DNA from: CAWHYG01 sp963833505 | GTDB lineage: Bacteria; Eisenbacteria; RBG-16-71-46; CAIMUX01 | Length of the DNA stretch: 64,000 bases | Direction of reading: 5' to 3' | Assembly (NCBI GenBank): GCA_963833505.1 | Contig: CAWHYG010000007.1 | Coordinates: forward strand, 2,232,001 to 2,296,000 | Shown here: piece after piece, positions 17,536-27,782 of the stretch | Numbering within the stretch: the stretch's first letter is position 1 | Layout of the letters: each line of letters opens with the position of its first letter | The notes under the pieces: generated by a model | What the model was told of the DNA's origin: nothing | The model's input: only the letters and a program-made list of their open reading frames with translations | Database searches by the model: none | Position numbers and translations under genes: made by a program

Positions 17536-20500
17536 TGGACGACCGCCAGCTTCAGGTGGGACACCTGGCCACCGCTCGATGCGCGCAGGAAGTAGACACC
17601 GCGGGGGACCCGAACGCCCCTCTCATCCAGTCCATTCCAGGTCACTTCCGGCTGCGCCCCGGCGAAGCTCCCATGGGCCAGGGTCCGGATCAACCGTCCC
17701 GAGAGATCGTAGAGACCGACCTCAGCCGTGCCCCCGGTCGCGCCGCGCGCACCGAAGAGGGTGAAGGACACGTGCAGATTCCCGCCCCGATAGGGCAGCG
17801 GCCAGGCCGCCAGCGCGCGCACCGCTCCCAGGGAGACCTGGCCCAGGTCGAGTTCCTCGCCCAGCCCGTTGATCGCGGTCAGCCGATAAACCGAACCGGG
17901 AGCGCCGGCGGGATCGGTGTAGGTCGTCACGGTGATGGGATCGGGGCCGATGCGGGTTTCGCCCGAGCCCGGATTGCTTCTGTACAACCGGTAGCCGGAA
18001 ATCCCCTGAGGTCCGACCCCGGGGTTGGTGTTCCAGCTCAGGACCGCGCCACCGTCCGTTCCCTCCTGTCCCATGAAGGTGAGCAGCGAAACGCTGCTCT
18101 GGATGGTGAAGAGGGAATCGCTCACGGACACGCCGCTGATGGTGGCGTCTGCCGGCGTCAGTTTGACCCGGGCGAACTTGGTGGGCACGTGCGGGACCCG
18201 CATCGTGATGACGTTGCTCGCGGCGCCGCCCACACCGGACTTGAGCAGCTCGTAGCTGTCGCCGCCGTCCTCGGAAAGCCAGACGTCGGCCGGCGCCGCC
18301 CCCAGCCAGGAAATATTCTGATTCGCTCCCACATTCCAGGTATCCCCTCCGGCGGGAGAGAGAATCTGATAGCGACTCATATCGTAGAGATAGGCGCGGC
18401 CGCGACTCCCGGAGTAACCGTAGTCCCCCACCAGAAGATCGGCGAACCCATCCGCTCGCAGATCTCCGGCCCAGCTGACGGAAAAGCCGAAATGACCCCC
18501 TGTCGTTTCGGGGGAGAGAATGAGGTCGGCGCTGGCGGCGCTTCGAGAGGTGAGCGTCGGACCGCCGTAGAACACGTAGACGCTGGGGAGGCCAACGATC
18601 AGGTCCGGGTAGCCGTCACCGTTGATGTCTCCGGGAACGGGGCTCACGAAGCCGAAGTAGCCGCCGGCGGTCTCGCCCGTCATGATCACATCCGCAGCCG
18701 CGGCTCCTTTCGAGAGCAGCGTGGGGCCGCCGAAGAACACGTAGCAACGTCCGGTGTTCGAGCTGTATCCGGGCGCCCCCAGCGCGATGTCGGGCCAGGT
18801 GTCCCCGTTGATGTCGCCTACGGCGGCGCAGGGATAGCCGAAATAGTCGCCCGCTCCTGCTCCCGAGAGAATCACGTCCGCGCTCCCGGCTCCTTTCGAG
18901 ACCAGGGTCGGCCCCCCGTAGAAGAGGTAGGCGCGCCCGGTATACGAGTTCTGATACGGCGCTGAGATCAGCGCATCGGACACGCCGTCCCGGTTCATGT
19001 CTGGCACGATGGAAAGAGAATATCCGAATTGGTCATTCGCTGCTTGTCCCGTCAGGAACACATCGGCGCTTTGGGCACCCTTCGAGACCAGGGTCGGGCC
19101 CCCGTAGAAGATGAAGCTCATCCCAGTGCTCGAGTGCTCGCCGGGAGCGCCGACGAGGATGTCGGGGCGTCCATCGCCGTTCAGGTCTCCCGCGCCGGAA
19201 ACGGATCTCCCGAATTCGGAGTAGAGATCCTGGCCGAGGATGATCACGTCCGCGCTGGTCGCCGGCTTGGAAACGAGCGTCGGACCGCCGTAGAAGATGT
19301 AAACCGCGCCTTCGTATTGAGAGTAGGAGGGAGCGCTCACGATCACATCCGGGTACCCGTCCCCGTTCACGTCGCCCGCCGACGCCGCAGAACTGCCGAA
19401 GGCGGAGGCGGAGCCGGTCTCGCCGGTCAGAATCACGTCGGGGCTGGCGTGCGGCGCCGGTCCGCCGTAGAAGATGTAGGCCGCCCCGTCGCCGGCGTTG
19501 GCCCCGGGCGCGGTGATGATGAAGTCGGGGCAACCGTCTCCGTTGATGTCCCCGAGGGTCACGGCGTGTTCACCCAATTCGTCGTTGGCCGAGGCGCCGG
19601 TGACGGTCCAGCGCAGGCGATCGGCCACGGGCGCAGCCGCGGCGGCGATGGTGAAGGGGGAATCGCTCTCGGCCGAGCCGCTGATGGTGGCGTCGGCCGG
19701 GGTCACCTTGACCCGCGCGAGCCTGGTCGAAGCTTGCGGTAGCGTCACCGCGATCGCGTTGCTGGCCGCACCGCCTACCCCGGACTTGAGCAGATCGTAG
19801 CTGTCGCCGCCGTTCTCCGAGATCCAGAGATCGGCGGGCGCCGCTCCCAGCCAGGAAACGTTCTGGGTCGTCCCCACCGTCCAGGTCTGCCCTCCCGCGG
19901 GGGAGAGAATCTGGTAGCGATTCACATCATAGAGATAGGCTCGGCCCCGGCTGCCGTTGTACCCGGACGATCCCGCCAGAATGTCGGCGAATCCGTCCTG
20001 GCGAACATCCCCGGCCCAGCAAACGGAGGCGCCGAATTGACTCCCCGCGTTCTCGCCGTTCAGGATGACATCGGCTCCGGCGGCACTCTTGGAGGCGAGG
20101 GCCGGTCCGCCGTAGAATACATAGGCACGACCGGCGGAGGAATTGGCGAACGGAGCGCCCACGATCAGGTCCAGGTACCCGTCGCCGTTGACGTCTCCGG
20201 AGGCAGCGCCCAAGGTGCCGAAGTAGCCGGGGCCTGTCTCGCCGGTCAGGATCACGTCCGCGCTCGCCGCTCCCCTCGAGAGCAGCGTGGGACCTCCGAA
20301 GAAGAGATAGCAGCGGCCGGTGTTCCCGTTGTATCCGGCGTCACTCACCGCGATGTCGGACCGGCCATCGCCGTTGATGTCGCCCACGCCGGAAACAAAG
20401 GTGCCGAATCCCGTTGGGTTGGCCGGTCCTTCTCCGGTCAGGATCGCATCGGCGCTTCCGGCTCCTTTCGAGGACAGCGTCGATCCCCCGTAGAAAACGT

Positions 20501-20622
20501 AGGCCCGCCCGGCGCCTGCTCCTCCCCCTGGCCCTTGGTAACCTTTCGCTCCGACCACCATGTCTGACCAGCCGTCCCCGTTGATGTCTCCCGCCGGGGA
20601 AACGGAGCATCCAAAGAAATCG
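17532..20622 (-). pseudogene. Giant FG-GAP protein, C-terminal part (split by insertion)
   Basis: This is the distal part of a gene whose start lies at 27256. From the junction it continues DFFGCSVSPAGDINGDGWSD and contains about 14 FG-GAP/VCBS blade repeats with the calcium-binding pattern D-x-N-G-D-G-x-x-D. Two linker modules (YQILSPAGGQTWTVG and YQILSPAGGDTWNVG) separate propellers. The end is a fibronectin-like piece and a FlgD-like sorting domain (VGLYDLSGRLIRTL, GVYFLRASSGGQ, LKLAVVQ). It has no start codon of its own; the open frame upstream lies inside the mobile unit. Removing that unit plus one 8-bp duplication joins it in frame to 23427-27256. Confidence 0.85.
20615..20622. repeat. 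Target-site duplication, left copy
   Basis: AGAAATCG, identical to 23419-23426. An 8-bp duplication is the known size for ISL3-family insertion. The bases outside each copy rejoin as FG-GAP codons for GGDFFGC. Confidence 0.85.
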
Positions 20623-20642
20623 GGCGCCTCTCGATTTCCCGT
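20623..20642. repeat. Left terminal inverted repeat
   Basis: About 20 bases beginning GGCGCCTCTCG, matching the complement of the right end at about 18 of 21 positions. It immediately follows the target duplication. Confidence 0.7.
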
Positions 20643-20652
20643 GGAATCAAGC

Positions 20653-21921
20653 TCATAGGATGATTTGCGCCCAGGGGTCATGATCGAGAGAGCACCGTTG
20701 GTAGATCTTCAGTTTGAAGTACTCGGGATCCCGGAACCCATGAGCGCGGCGGCGTATCTGGCCGATAATGCCGTTGATCGACTCGACCAGCCCCATCTTG
20801 ATTCCGTGCTCGAACCCACCCATCAACTTGTCCAGGTTGTCGCGGATACGGTAGCCGATCTTTACCAGCGGCCGCAGCCGGCTGTAGATGGCCATGTGGC
20901 ACCAGGTGAGAAGTGCATTGCGGAGCGCTCCCAGACGGACCCACGGGTAGTGGAAGATCCCGCGGAGATTCTCCTTCAAGAGGTAAGCCCGCTCCAGCTG
21001 GCGGTTGCGCGTGAGCAATCGCCCGAGGAGACGTTTGGACGAGAGATCAAGGGCCTCCCGCGCCATGAGCAGCATCCACTTCTTCACCTTGAGGGTTCGT
21101 CCGAGATCATCCTTCGGTGCGGCCCCGAAAGTCTCGCGCCGGATCTCGTCCACCGCCTCGTTCACCCACTTGATGATGTGGAACCGGTCGAGCAAGTGAA
21201 TGGCGTGGGGAACGGCGCGATCAATCGCGTTGCGATAGGCCTGGCTCAGATCACTCACCACCCCGATGATCTTCCGCCGGCCTTTCGGCCCGAGCTCCCG
21301 GAAGAAGGCCAGCAGCGTCTCCTCCTTCTTTCCTTCACCGATCCACACCACCTTGCCCGTTTCCAGGTCCGTCACCACCGTGAAGTAGACATGTCCGCCG
21401 GTCCGGGAGACCTCGTCCACTCCGATCCAGCGCAAGCCGTCCAGAGAGGGAGCGGGCCCTCCCAGCGCCAGCTCGATCGACTCCTTGTCCAACCGCGCCA
21501 CCGTGTCCCAGGAAAGCCTCGCCATGCGCGCGACCTCCGAGATCGCCAGGCGACGGCAAAGACCGACGATCAACTCGAAGAAGTGCCGGGTCATCCGGTG
21601 GCCGGGAGACTCCCAGGGCATCCGCTCCACCCGGGTCCCACCGCAACAGAACACGCGCCAAGGCGTGTAGACCACCCAGCTCTCGAAGTCGCCCATCGAC
21701 CGCTCCCGCCAGCGCCGCTCCTCCGCCTCCTGGAACGCCAACTCGCGATGGCTTTTCCCACACTCCGGACACTGGTGCCCCTCACGCAAATCTCGAATCC
21801 GGATAAGTTTGATCGGTGGCCGCCCGGCCACGGCCGCCTCCTCGGTCTCGACTTCCACCACCGCAAACCCTTGCAGACCCCAGACGTTTCTGAGAACGTC
21901 TCTTTGCTCCTGGCCACCCAT
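20653..21921 (-). CDS. ISL3-family transposase A
   Basis: The start at 21921 (MGGQEQRDVLRNVWGL) is chosen because AAGGAGGG lies 5-7 bases upstream and this places the start inside its own element; an ATG at 22011 overlapping the previous stop lacks such a site. The protein is 422 residues. The N-terminal zinc-binding region has CPECG and a later CC pair (VFCCGG). The DDE-type core is seen as IGVDEVSRTGGHVYFTVVTD, GVVSDLSQAYRNAIDRAVPH, HLLDRFHIIKWVNEAVDEIR and the C-terminal VESINGIIGQIRRRAHGFRD with the final Glu. It is full-length and intact, so probably competent for transposition. Confidence 0.88.
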   Translation of the reverse strand: MGGQEQRDVLRNVWGLQGFAVVEVETEEAAVAGRPPIKLIRIRDLREGHQCPECGKSHRELAFQEAEERRWRERSMGDFESWVVYTPWRVFCCGGTRVERMPWESPGHRMTRHFFELIVGLCRRLAISEVARMARLSWDTVARLDKESIELALGGPAPSLDGLRWIGVDEVSRTGGHVYFTVVTDLETGKVVWIGEGKKEETLLAFFRELGPKGRRKIIGVVSDLSQAYRNAIDRAVPHAIHLLDRFHIIKWVNEAVDEIRRETFGAAPKDDLGRTLKVKKWMLLMAREALDLSSKRLLGRLLTRNRQLERAYLLKENLRGIFHYPWVRLGALRNALLTWCHMAIYSRLRPLVKIGYRIRDNLDKLMGGFEHGIKMGLVESINGIIGQIRRRAHGFRDPEYFKLKIYQRCSLDHDPWAQIIL

Positions 21922-21979
21922 CCGTGCCCTCCTTCTTGGACGAAGAAGGCACCATGGAAAACCAGGAGCTTTCTCTTTG

Positions 21980-22001
21980 GGCTCTTCCGGAAACCGTGTG
22001 G
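21980..22001. repeat. Internal ISL3-like terminal repeat
   Basis: GGCTCTTCCGGAAACCGTG resembles the complement of the right end (GGCTCCTCTCGAATTTCCGTG) with a small gap, and marks the probable left end of the second element. The 8-10 bases before it (near 21971-21979) do not match AGAAATCG. Confidence 0.5.
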
Positions 22002-22007
22002 CTGAAT

Positions 22008-23252
22008 TCATTGGGTAAACATGGTGGTGCGTGGGTGTAGATCGAGCCCCCCGCAGTGGAAGTAGATGGCCATGCAGAAGCGTTCGGGGTTGCGGAAGCC
22101 TCGCGCCATGCTCTTGACTCGCTGGATGCTGGCGTTGAGTCCCTCGGCGGCGGCGTTGGTGATGGGATGTTCGAAGTAGGTGACGATGTTGTTGTAGTGG
22201 CTCTTGATCATGCGGGCGACCTGCTTGATCGGTTGGAGCCGGCTGCGAATGGCCCAGCTATACCAGGCGCGGAAGTGGCGATCGGCGGCACCCTGGTACT
22301 GGTAATCCCAGAAGCGCATGAACTCCTCCTTGAGGCTCCAGGCTCGGGCCGTCTTCAAGTCGCTCCGTCGAGCCAGGTGGAGGAACTGACGCCACTCACC
22401 GAGGGAGAAGGTGTCGGGGTTGCGGAGCCAGTCGTACTTCGTTCCTTTGAGCCAATCCTTGCCCTCGAGCTGAAGAGCCCGGTTCTCGCGGCGCCGAATC
22501 TTGTCGACCGCGTCCCCCAGGTGCTTGGCCACATGGAACTTGTCGAAGACGATCTTCGCTTGGCCCCGGGGAAGACTCTCGGTCACCGAACCGATGTAAG
22601 GCTCCCACATATCCATGGCCACGCCCTGGACGGCCTGCAGTTGTTCCGGCGTCTGGCTGGTCCAGAAGTCATCCAGGCTTTCCCTGCGTCGGTCCTGGCT
22701 CACAAAAAGAACACGAGGCTTCTCCAGGTCGCTGACGACGGTCACGTACTGGTGGCCGCGCCGGAAGGAGGTCTCGTCAATTCCGAGATACGGCACGGGC
22801 TCGGCCTGGCGACGAAGGAGTCCGCGGCGGACCGATCGCTCCTGGATCCCCGCCGCTTCGTCCCAGCTCAGCCGCAGCTGTTTTCGCACGGCAGAGAGCG
22901 AGGCCTGCTTCATCCAGTCAATGGCCAGGGCTTCGAAGAGGGCGGTGAAGCGCGAACTGTCCTCAGCCCAGGGAACCTGGATCTGCTTGACCCCGTGGGT
23001 CGGGCAGTTCAGCCGCGGAACCCGGGCATGGAGGAGGGTCTTGTACTGAAAGGTGTCAAGGTGGCGCCAGATCCGCTCCCGATGATCATGGATGGGCGCT
23101 CGCTCCAGGCACTCCGGGCAGACCCACAGCTCCTTCGCGGGAAGCGCAACCCAGACGTGAACCTCTCCCTCGGCCAGCTTCAGCTCCACCTTCTCGACAC
23201 CCCAAGGATCCATCAAGCCGAGCAGCTTGGCATACAGCGTCTTGTCGTCCAT
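22008..23252 (-). CDS. ISL3-family transposase B
   Basis: 414 residues from the start at 23252, with GGAGG upstream. Domains: N-terminal zinc finger (CPECLERAPIHDH ... LNCPTHG), helix-turn-helix (LSAVRKQLRLSWDEAAGIQE), DDE core (YLGIDETSFRRGHQYVTVVS; VAMDMWEPYIGSV; VFDKFHVAKHLGDAVDK) and terminal Glu region (ITNAAAEGLNASIQRVKSMA, ARGFRNPERF). These are the classic ISL3 (IS204/IS1001/IS1096/IS1165) signatures. It is only distantly similar to the neighbouring transposase, so the two elements are not a recent duplicate. It is complete. Confidence 0.9.
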   Translation of the reverse strand: MDDKTLYAKLLGLMDPWGVEKVELKLAEGEVHVWVALPAKELWVCPECLERAPIHDHRERIWRHLDTFQYKTLLHARVPRLNCPTHGVKQIQVPWAEDSSRFTALFEALAIDWMKQASLSAVRKQLRLSWDEAAGIQERSVRRGLLRRQAEPVPYLGIDETSFRRGHQYVTVVSDLEKPRVLFVSQDRRRESLDDFWTSQTPEQLQAVQGVAMDMWEPYIGSVTESLPRGQAKIVFDKFHVAKHLGDAVDKIRRRENRALQLEGKDWLKGTKYDWLRNPDTFSLGEWRQFLHLARRSDLKTARAWSLKEEFMRFWDYQYQGAADRHFRAWYSWAIRSRLQPIKQVARMIKSHYNNIVTYFEHPITNAAAEGLNASIQRVKSMARGFRNPERFCMAIYFHCGGLDLHPRTTMFTQ

Positions 23253-23394
23253 GACCGGTCCTCCATCGGGCCCCCGCAGCCCGACGGAACCGTACCACCG
23301 GCCGGATCACTCAACAAATCCGGCCACCCGAAAGCCGGAAGCGCCTCTCTTTGCAACCCTGCTCTCACCAGCACATTCCGGCCCCAAGCCCTTT

Positions 23395-23418
23395 CAGCAC
23401 GGAAATTCGAGAGGAGCC
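23395..23418. repeat. Right terminal inverted repeat
   Basis: On the complement it begins GGCTCCTCTCGAATTTCCG, inverted with respect to the left end. It abuts the right target duplication. Confidence 0.7.
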
Positions 23419-23426
23419 AGAAATCG
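23419..23426. repeat. Target-site duplication, right copy
   Basis: AGAAATCG, identical to 20615-20622. Confidence 0.85.
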
Positions 23427-26400
23427 CCCCCGTTTTCTCCCGATAGAATCACGTCCGCACTCCCTGCTCCCTTCGAGACCAGCGTCGCGCCTCCGTAGAA
23501 GACATAGGCCCGTCCGCTTCCTGCGGCGCTGGGAGCGCCAACGATGATGTCGGCTCGTCCGTCCCCGTTCAGGTCTCCCCCGCCGGAGATGGCGGAGCCG
23601 AAGAGGTTCCCGCCCGCCTCGCCGGTCAGGATCACGTCGGCGCTCCCCGCGCCCTTCGATCCGAGTCTCGGGCCTCCGAAGAAGACGTAGGCACGGCCGC
23701 CGGCGGGGTAGTTGGGCGCCCCCACGATCACATCCGGGTAGCCGTCCCCGTTCAGGTCGCCCGCAGGCGCGGCCGATGCACCGAAGGCGGAGCCGGTCTC
23801 CCCGGTCAGGGTCACATCCGGACTCGCGTGCGGCGCTGGTCCTCCGTAAAAGATGTAGGCGGCTCCCGCATTGGCGTTGGCCCCGGGCGCGCCGACGAGG
23901 AAGTCAGGGTAGCCGTCTCCGTTGATGTCTCCGAGAGTGGTGACATTGCTCGCCCGGTCGTTGGCCGAGCCGCCGGTGAAGGTCCATCGCAGGCGGTCGG
24001 CCACGGGCGCAGCCGCGGCCGCGATGGTGAAGGGGGAATCGCTCTCGGCGGAGCCGCTGATGGTGGCGTCGGCCGGGGTCAGCTTGACCCGCGCGAGCCT
24101 GGTCGAAGTTTGCGGTAGCGTTACCGCGATCGCGTTGCTGGCCGCACCGCCCACCCCGGACTTGAGCAGATCGTAGCTGTCGCCGCCGTTCTCCGAGATC
24201 CAGAGGTCGGCGGGCGCCGCTCCCAGCCAGGAGACGTTCTGGGTCGTCCCCACCGTCCAGGTCTGCCCTCCCGCGGGGGAGAGTATCTGGTAGCGGTTCA
24301 GATCGTAGAGATAGGCTCGGCCCCGGTTCCCGTTGTACCCGGATGACCCCACCAGGAGGTCGGCGAACCCGTCCCGGCGCACATCCCCGGCCCAGCAAAC
24401 GGAGACGCCGAATTGACTTGGACTCCCCGCGTTCTCACCGTTCAGGATGAGATCGGCGCCGGCTGCGCCCTTGGAGGCGAGCGCCGGCCCGCCGTAGAAT
24501 ACGTAGGCGCGACCAGTGCCGGAGTTGGCGCCCGGAGCGCCCACGATCAGGTCTGGATATCCGTCGCCGTTCACGTCTCCGGCGGCAGCGCCCAAGGTGC
24601 CGAAGTTGCCGGGGCCCGTTTCGCCGGTCAGGATGACGTCCGCGCTCTCCGCTCCTTTCGTGAGCAAAGTAGAACCACCGAAAAAGACATAGCAACGGCC
24701 GGTCTTCCCGTTATACCCGACGTCACTCACGGCGATGTCGCACCGGGCATCGCCGTTGATGTCGCCCACGCCGGAAACGAAGGTGCCGAATCCCGTTGGG
24801 TGGGGCGGTCCTTCTCCGGTAAGGATCCCATCGGCGCTTCCGGCTCCTTTCGTGGCCAGGGTCGGCCCCCCGTAGAAGACATAGGCGCGCCCGGTCCCCT
24901 TGTATCCCTTCGCTCCCACCACAGCGTCGAACCAGCCGTCCCCGTTGACGTCTCCCGCCGAGGAAACGGAGCAACCAAAGAAGTCGCCTCCATTTTCTCC
25001 CGATAGAATCACGTCTGCGCCCCCGGCTCCCTTCGAGACCAGCGTCGGGCCGCCGTAGAAGATATATGCGCGGCCGATTCCCGCGCCGTAGGAGGGATCG
25101 CCGACGATGATGTCGGCCCGTCCGTCCCCGTTCAGGTCTCCCCCGCCGGAAACGGCGGAGCCGAAGAGGCTTCCGCCGGCTTCGCCGGTCACAATCACGT
25201 CCGCGCTCGCCGCGCCCTTCGATCCGAGCCTCGGACCTCCGAAGAAGATGTAGACGCGACCGCCGGCGGTGTAGTTGGGCGCCCCCACGATCACATCCGG
25301 GTAGCCGTCCCCGTTCACGTCGCCGGCCGGAGCGGCCGATGCGCCGAAGGCGGACCCGGGCTCTCCGGTCAGGGTCACGTCAGGAATCGCGTGGGGCTTG
25401 GGCCCTCCAAAGAAGATGTAGGCGGCTCCCGAGTTGGCGTTGACCCCGGGCGCACCGACGATGTAATCGGGATAGCCATCCCCGTTGACGTCCCCCAAAG
25501 AAACGACGTTGCCCGCCTGGTCATTCGCCGAGACGCCGCTAAAGCTCCATCGCAGGCCTTCGGCCACCGGCGCGGCCGGATTGACGATGGTGAAGACCTT
25601 GGCGCTGCGGACGGAGGTGCCGTGGGTGACGGTCTGGCCGGTGTAGCTGACGCGAATCAGTGCCGCCAGTGAGGTCTGTGCCGGAGCGGTGACCGAGATC
25701 GTGTTGTCGGCCTGTCCCCCCACGGAGCTCAGAAGCGGATCCCAGCTTGCGCCGCCGTCCACGGAAAGGGACACGTCCGCTACGTCGTGCCCGAGCCAAT
25801 GGACCTTCTCCGACTGACCCGCGGTCCAGCGGTCTCCGCCATTCGGAGACAGCAGTTTGAAGGGGAAGACGGAAGTCACATAGGCGCGTCCGACGCCCCC
25901 GCTGGAGTTAGGCGCTCCCACCACGACGTCGCCGTACCCGTCTCCGTCCATGTCACCGGCAGCGGACACGGCCGTGCCGAAGCCGTAAACGTACACGTCG
26001 CCGGTCAGGATGATGTCGGCGTTCCCGGCTCCCTTGGACGCCAGGGATGGCCCGGCGAGAAACAGATAGGCGCGACCCGTACCTTGGGCAGGTTTGGAGT
26101 AGGGGGCGCCCACGATCAGGTCCTGCTTCCCGTCTCCGTTGACATCTCCGGCCGTCGAGACCGCGTAGCCGAACGAGTTTCCGTTCGCCTCCCCGGAGAG
26201 GATCACGTCGGCGGCGGCCGCTCCCTTGGAGACGAAGGTGGCTCCTCCCAGGAAGACGTAGGCGCGGCCCGTGGTGGTGGCATTCTGAGGCGCCCCGATG
26301 ATGATGTCGGACCGGCCGTCCCCGTTCAGGTCACCTGCGCTGGAGACGGCCCATCCGAAGGCGTCCCCGGTGACCTCACCGGTGATGATCACGTCGGCGT

Positions 26401-27256
26401 TTGCAGCGCTTTCCGAGATCAGGGTAGGCCCGCCATAAAACGCGTAGGCGCGGCCCGTGGTGGCGGAGTAATGAGGCGCCCCGATGATGATGTCGGACCG
26501 GCCGTCTCCGTTCACATCCCCAGCCGAGGAGACGGATTGCGCGAAATTGTTGCCGTTGGCCTCGCCGGTGATGATGACATCGGCGCTGCCTGCACCTTTC
26601 GATAGCAGCGTCGGACCCCCGTAAAAGACATAGGCGCGCCCGGTGAAGAGGGCACCGTAGTTGGGAGCGCCCACGATGATGTCGGCGCGCCCGTCTCCGT
26701 TTACGTCCCCGGCCCCGGAGACCGATGTCCCGAATGCGCTGGAAGGTTCGCCGGTCAGGATGACATCGGCGACGACGGCACTCTTCGAGACCAGCGAGGG
26801 TCCGCCGTAGAACACATACGCGCGACCGGTGTTGCCGTAGGCGTCGCTGGCTCCCACGATCAGGTCGGGGTAGCCGTCACCATTGACGTCCCCAGCGGAG
26901 GCGACCGAAGCGCCGAACTGGGAGCCCGACTCCCCGGTCAGGGTAACGTCCGGCTTCAGCCCGTCTGAACCCCGGAAATAGATGTAGACGGCCCCGTTCT
27001 GGACCAACGGGGCGCCCACCACGAGATCCGGATACCCGTCTCCGTTTAGGTCTACCGTGCACACCGATTGACCTAGACCCGGCGTTCCGGTCACGGTCAG
27101 CAGTGCTTTCGTTGAAATGGCCTGCGCGGGCGCGCACCAGAGGAACAGCCCCACCGCGACCGCGGCCAGCCCGGCGATGCGGCCCGGGCGAGGCAGAGCC
27201 CGCCGGGTCAGGGGATCGAGGATTGGCTCGGGGGCGTTCGGTGCCGGTCGAATCAT
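23419..27256 (-). pseudogene. Giant FG-GAP protein, N-terminal part (split by insertion)
   Basis: The start at 27256 (MIRPAPNAPEPIL) has AGGAGGG upstream; the longer frame to 27598 lacks one. A signal peptide follows (RIAGLAAVAVGLFLWCAPAQA). Then come about 20 FG-GAP blades (SAGDVNGDGYPDLIVGA, GRAYVFYGGPTLVSKGA), interrupted by linker modules FKLLSPNGGDRWTAGQ and YQILSPAGGQTWTVG. Integrin-like propellers of this type bind calcium at D-x-N-G-D-G loops and act at the cell surface. Coding identity stops at SGENGGDF, where the mobile unit begins; the frame then reads 68 foreign residues to a stop at 23213. Without the unit the gene would encode about 2,306 residues. Confidence 0.88.
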
Positions 27257-27458
27257 GGGTCCCTCCTGAAGGACGGAAAGCAGCGGCGTCTTCCTGGCCG
27301 GAAAGGCCCCCCGATTGCGTGGGGAGCGAACTGACGACACTTTCATCACTTGGCCGCGATCGCGCCGGGACCCGGGATCGTCGAGAAGCAGAACGCGTTC
27401 CCCAGCGTCACACGGGGGGCGCCCCGGAGAATCCAACATCAATTTCTTCTTCTCATCA

Positions 27459-27487
27459 ATCTTAGACTTTGTTATGGAAAATAGCAA
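27459..27487 (-). promoter_or_regulatory. Promoter of giant FG-GAP gene
   Basis: On the minus strand TTGCTA, 17-bp spacer, TAAGAT, within a conspicuous AT-rich patch. It lies about 200 bases before the start at 27256, giving a long untranslated leader. Nothing coding is supported in 27257-27550. Confidence 0.55.
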
Positions 27488-27550
27488 CCTCTGAATCGGC
27501 GAACCGATCTCTCCGCTCCCCGGAAACCCCGAGCGCCAACGACGGGAGCA

Positions 27551-27782
27551 GGCGTTCTGCGGCGATGCCGAGACGGCGGTCCGCCGGCTCCTGGCCAATC
27601 AGCGGTTGGTCTTTCTCATGAAAGTCGATCAAGGGCTGACCTACGCGGAGATTGCCGAGGTGCTCGGCTGTCCGCTCGGCACGGTCAAGTCACGGTTCCA
27701 TCTCGGCGTCAGGAAACTGCGCGAGGAACTGGGTGCGTCGTGGGGCAACCCGACAGCCGGAGGAGATCGCAATGTCTTGTAG
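27551..27782 (+). pseudogene. ECF sigma-factor remnant (region 4 only)
   Basis: The frame reads RRLLANQRLVFLMKVDQGLT, then YAEIAEVLGCPLGTVKSRFH and LGVRKLREELG before TAG at 27780-27782. This is region 4 with its helix-turn-helix (TYAEIAEVLGCPLGTVKSR). Region 2, needed for -10 recognition and core binding, is absent upstream. A possible ATG at 27618 would give only 54 residues. It overlaps the anti-sigma start by 11 bases, as functional pairs do, so it is the tail of a deleted partner sigma gene. Confidence 0.7.

Larger units (their letters stand above)
20623..23418 (-). mobile_element. Tandem pair of ISL3-family insertion sequences acting as one unit
   Basis: A 2,796-bp unit between perfect 8-bp duplications. 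The outer ends are inverted: GGCGCCTCTCGATTTCCC at the left, and on the complement GGCTCCTCTCGAATTTCC at the right. Inside, GGCTCTTCCGGAAACCG at 21980 resembles the same end and would be the left end of a second element (21980-23418). The first element would then run from 20623 to about 21970. Each carries one transposase gene on the minus strand. Since only the outermost flanks are duplicated, the pair appears to have inserted together. Confidence 0.75.
18390..27190 (-). repeat. Four ~1.56-kb coding super-repeats
   Basis: The linker module (x-LSP-x-GG-x-x-W) recurs near 25860, 24300, 19925 and 18370. Subtracting the 2.8-kb insertion, the spacing is about 1,560, 1,571 and 1,555 bases. Each unit has about eight FG-GAP blades and one linker. 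DNA near 23990-24300 and 19610-19920 is almost identical, which shows recent duplication or conversion between units. Confidence 0.7.

Noticed and set aside
17500..27300. Regular repeats suggesting a CRISPR or satellite array
   Set aside because: The period matches FG-GAP blades and super-modules in one coding frame; there are no short identical repeats with unique spacers.
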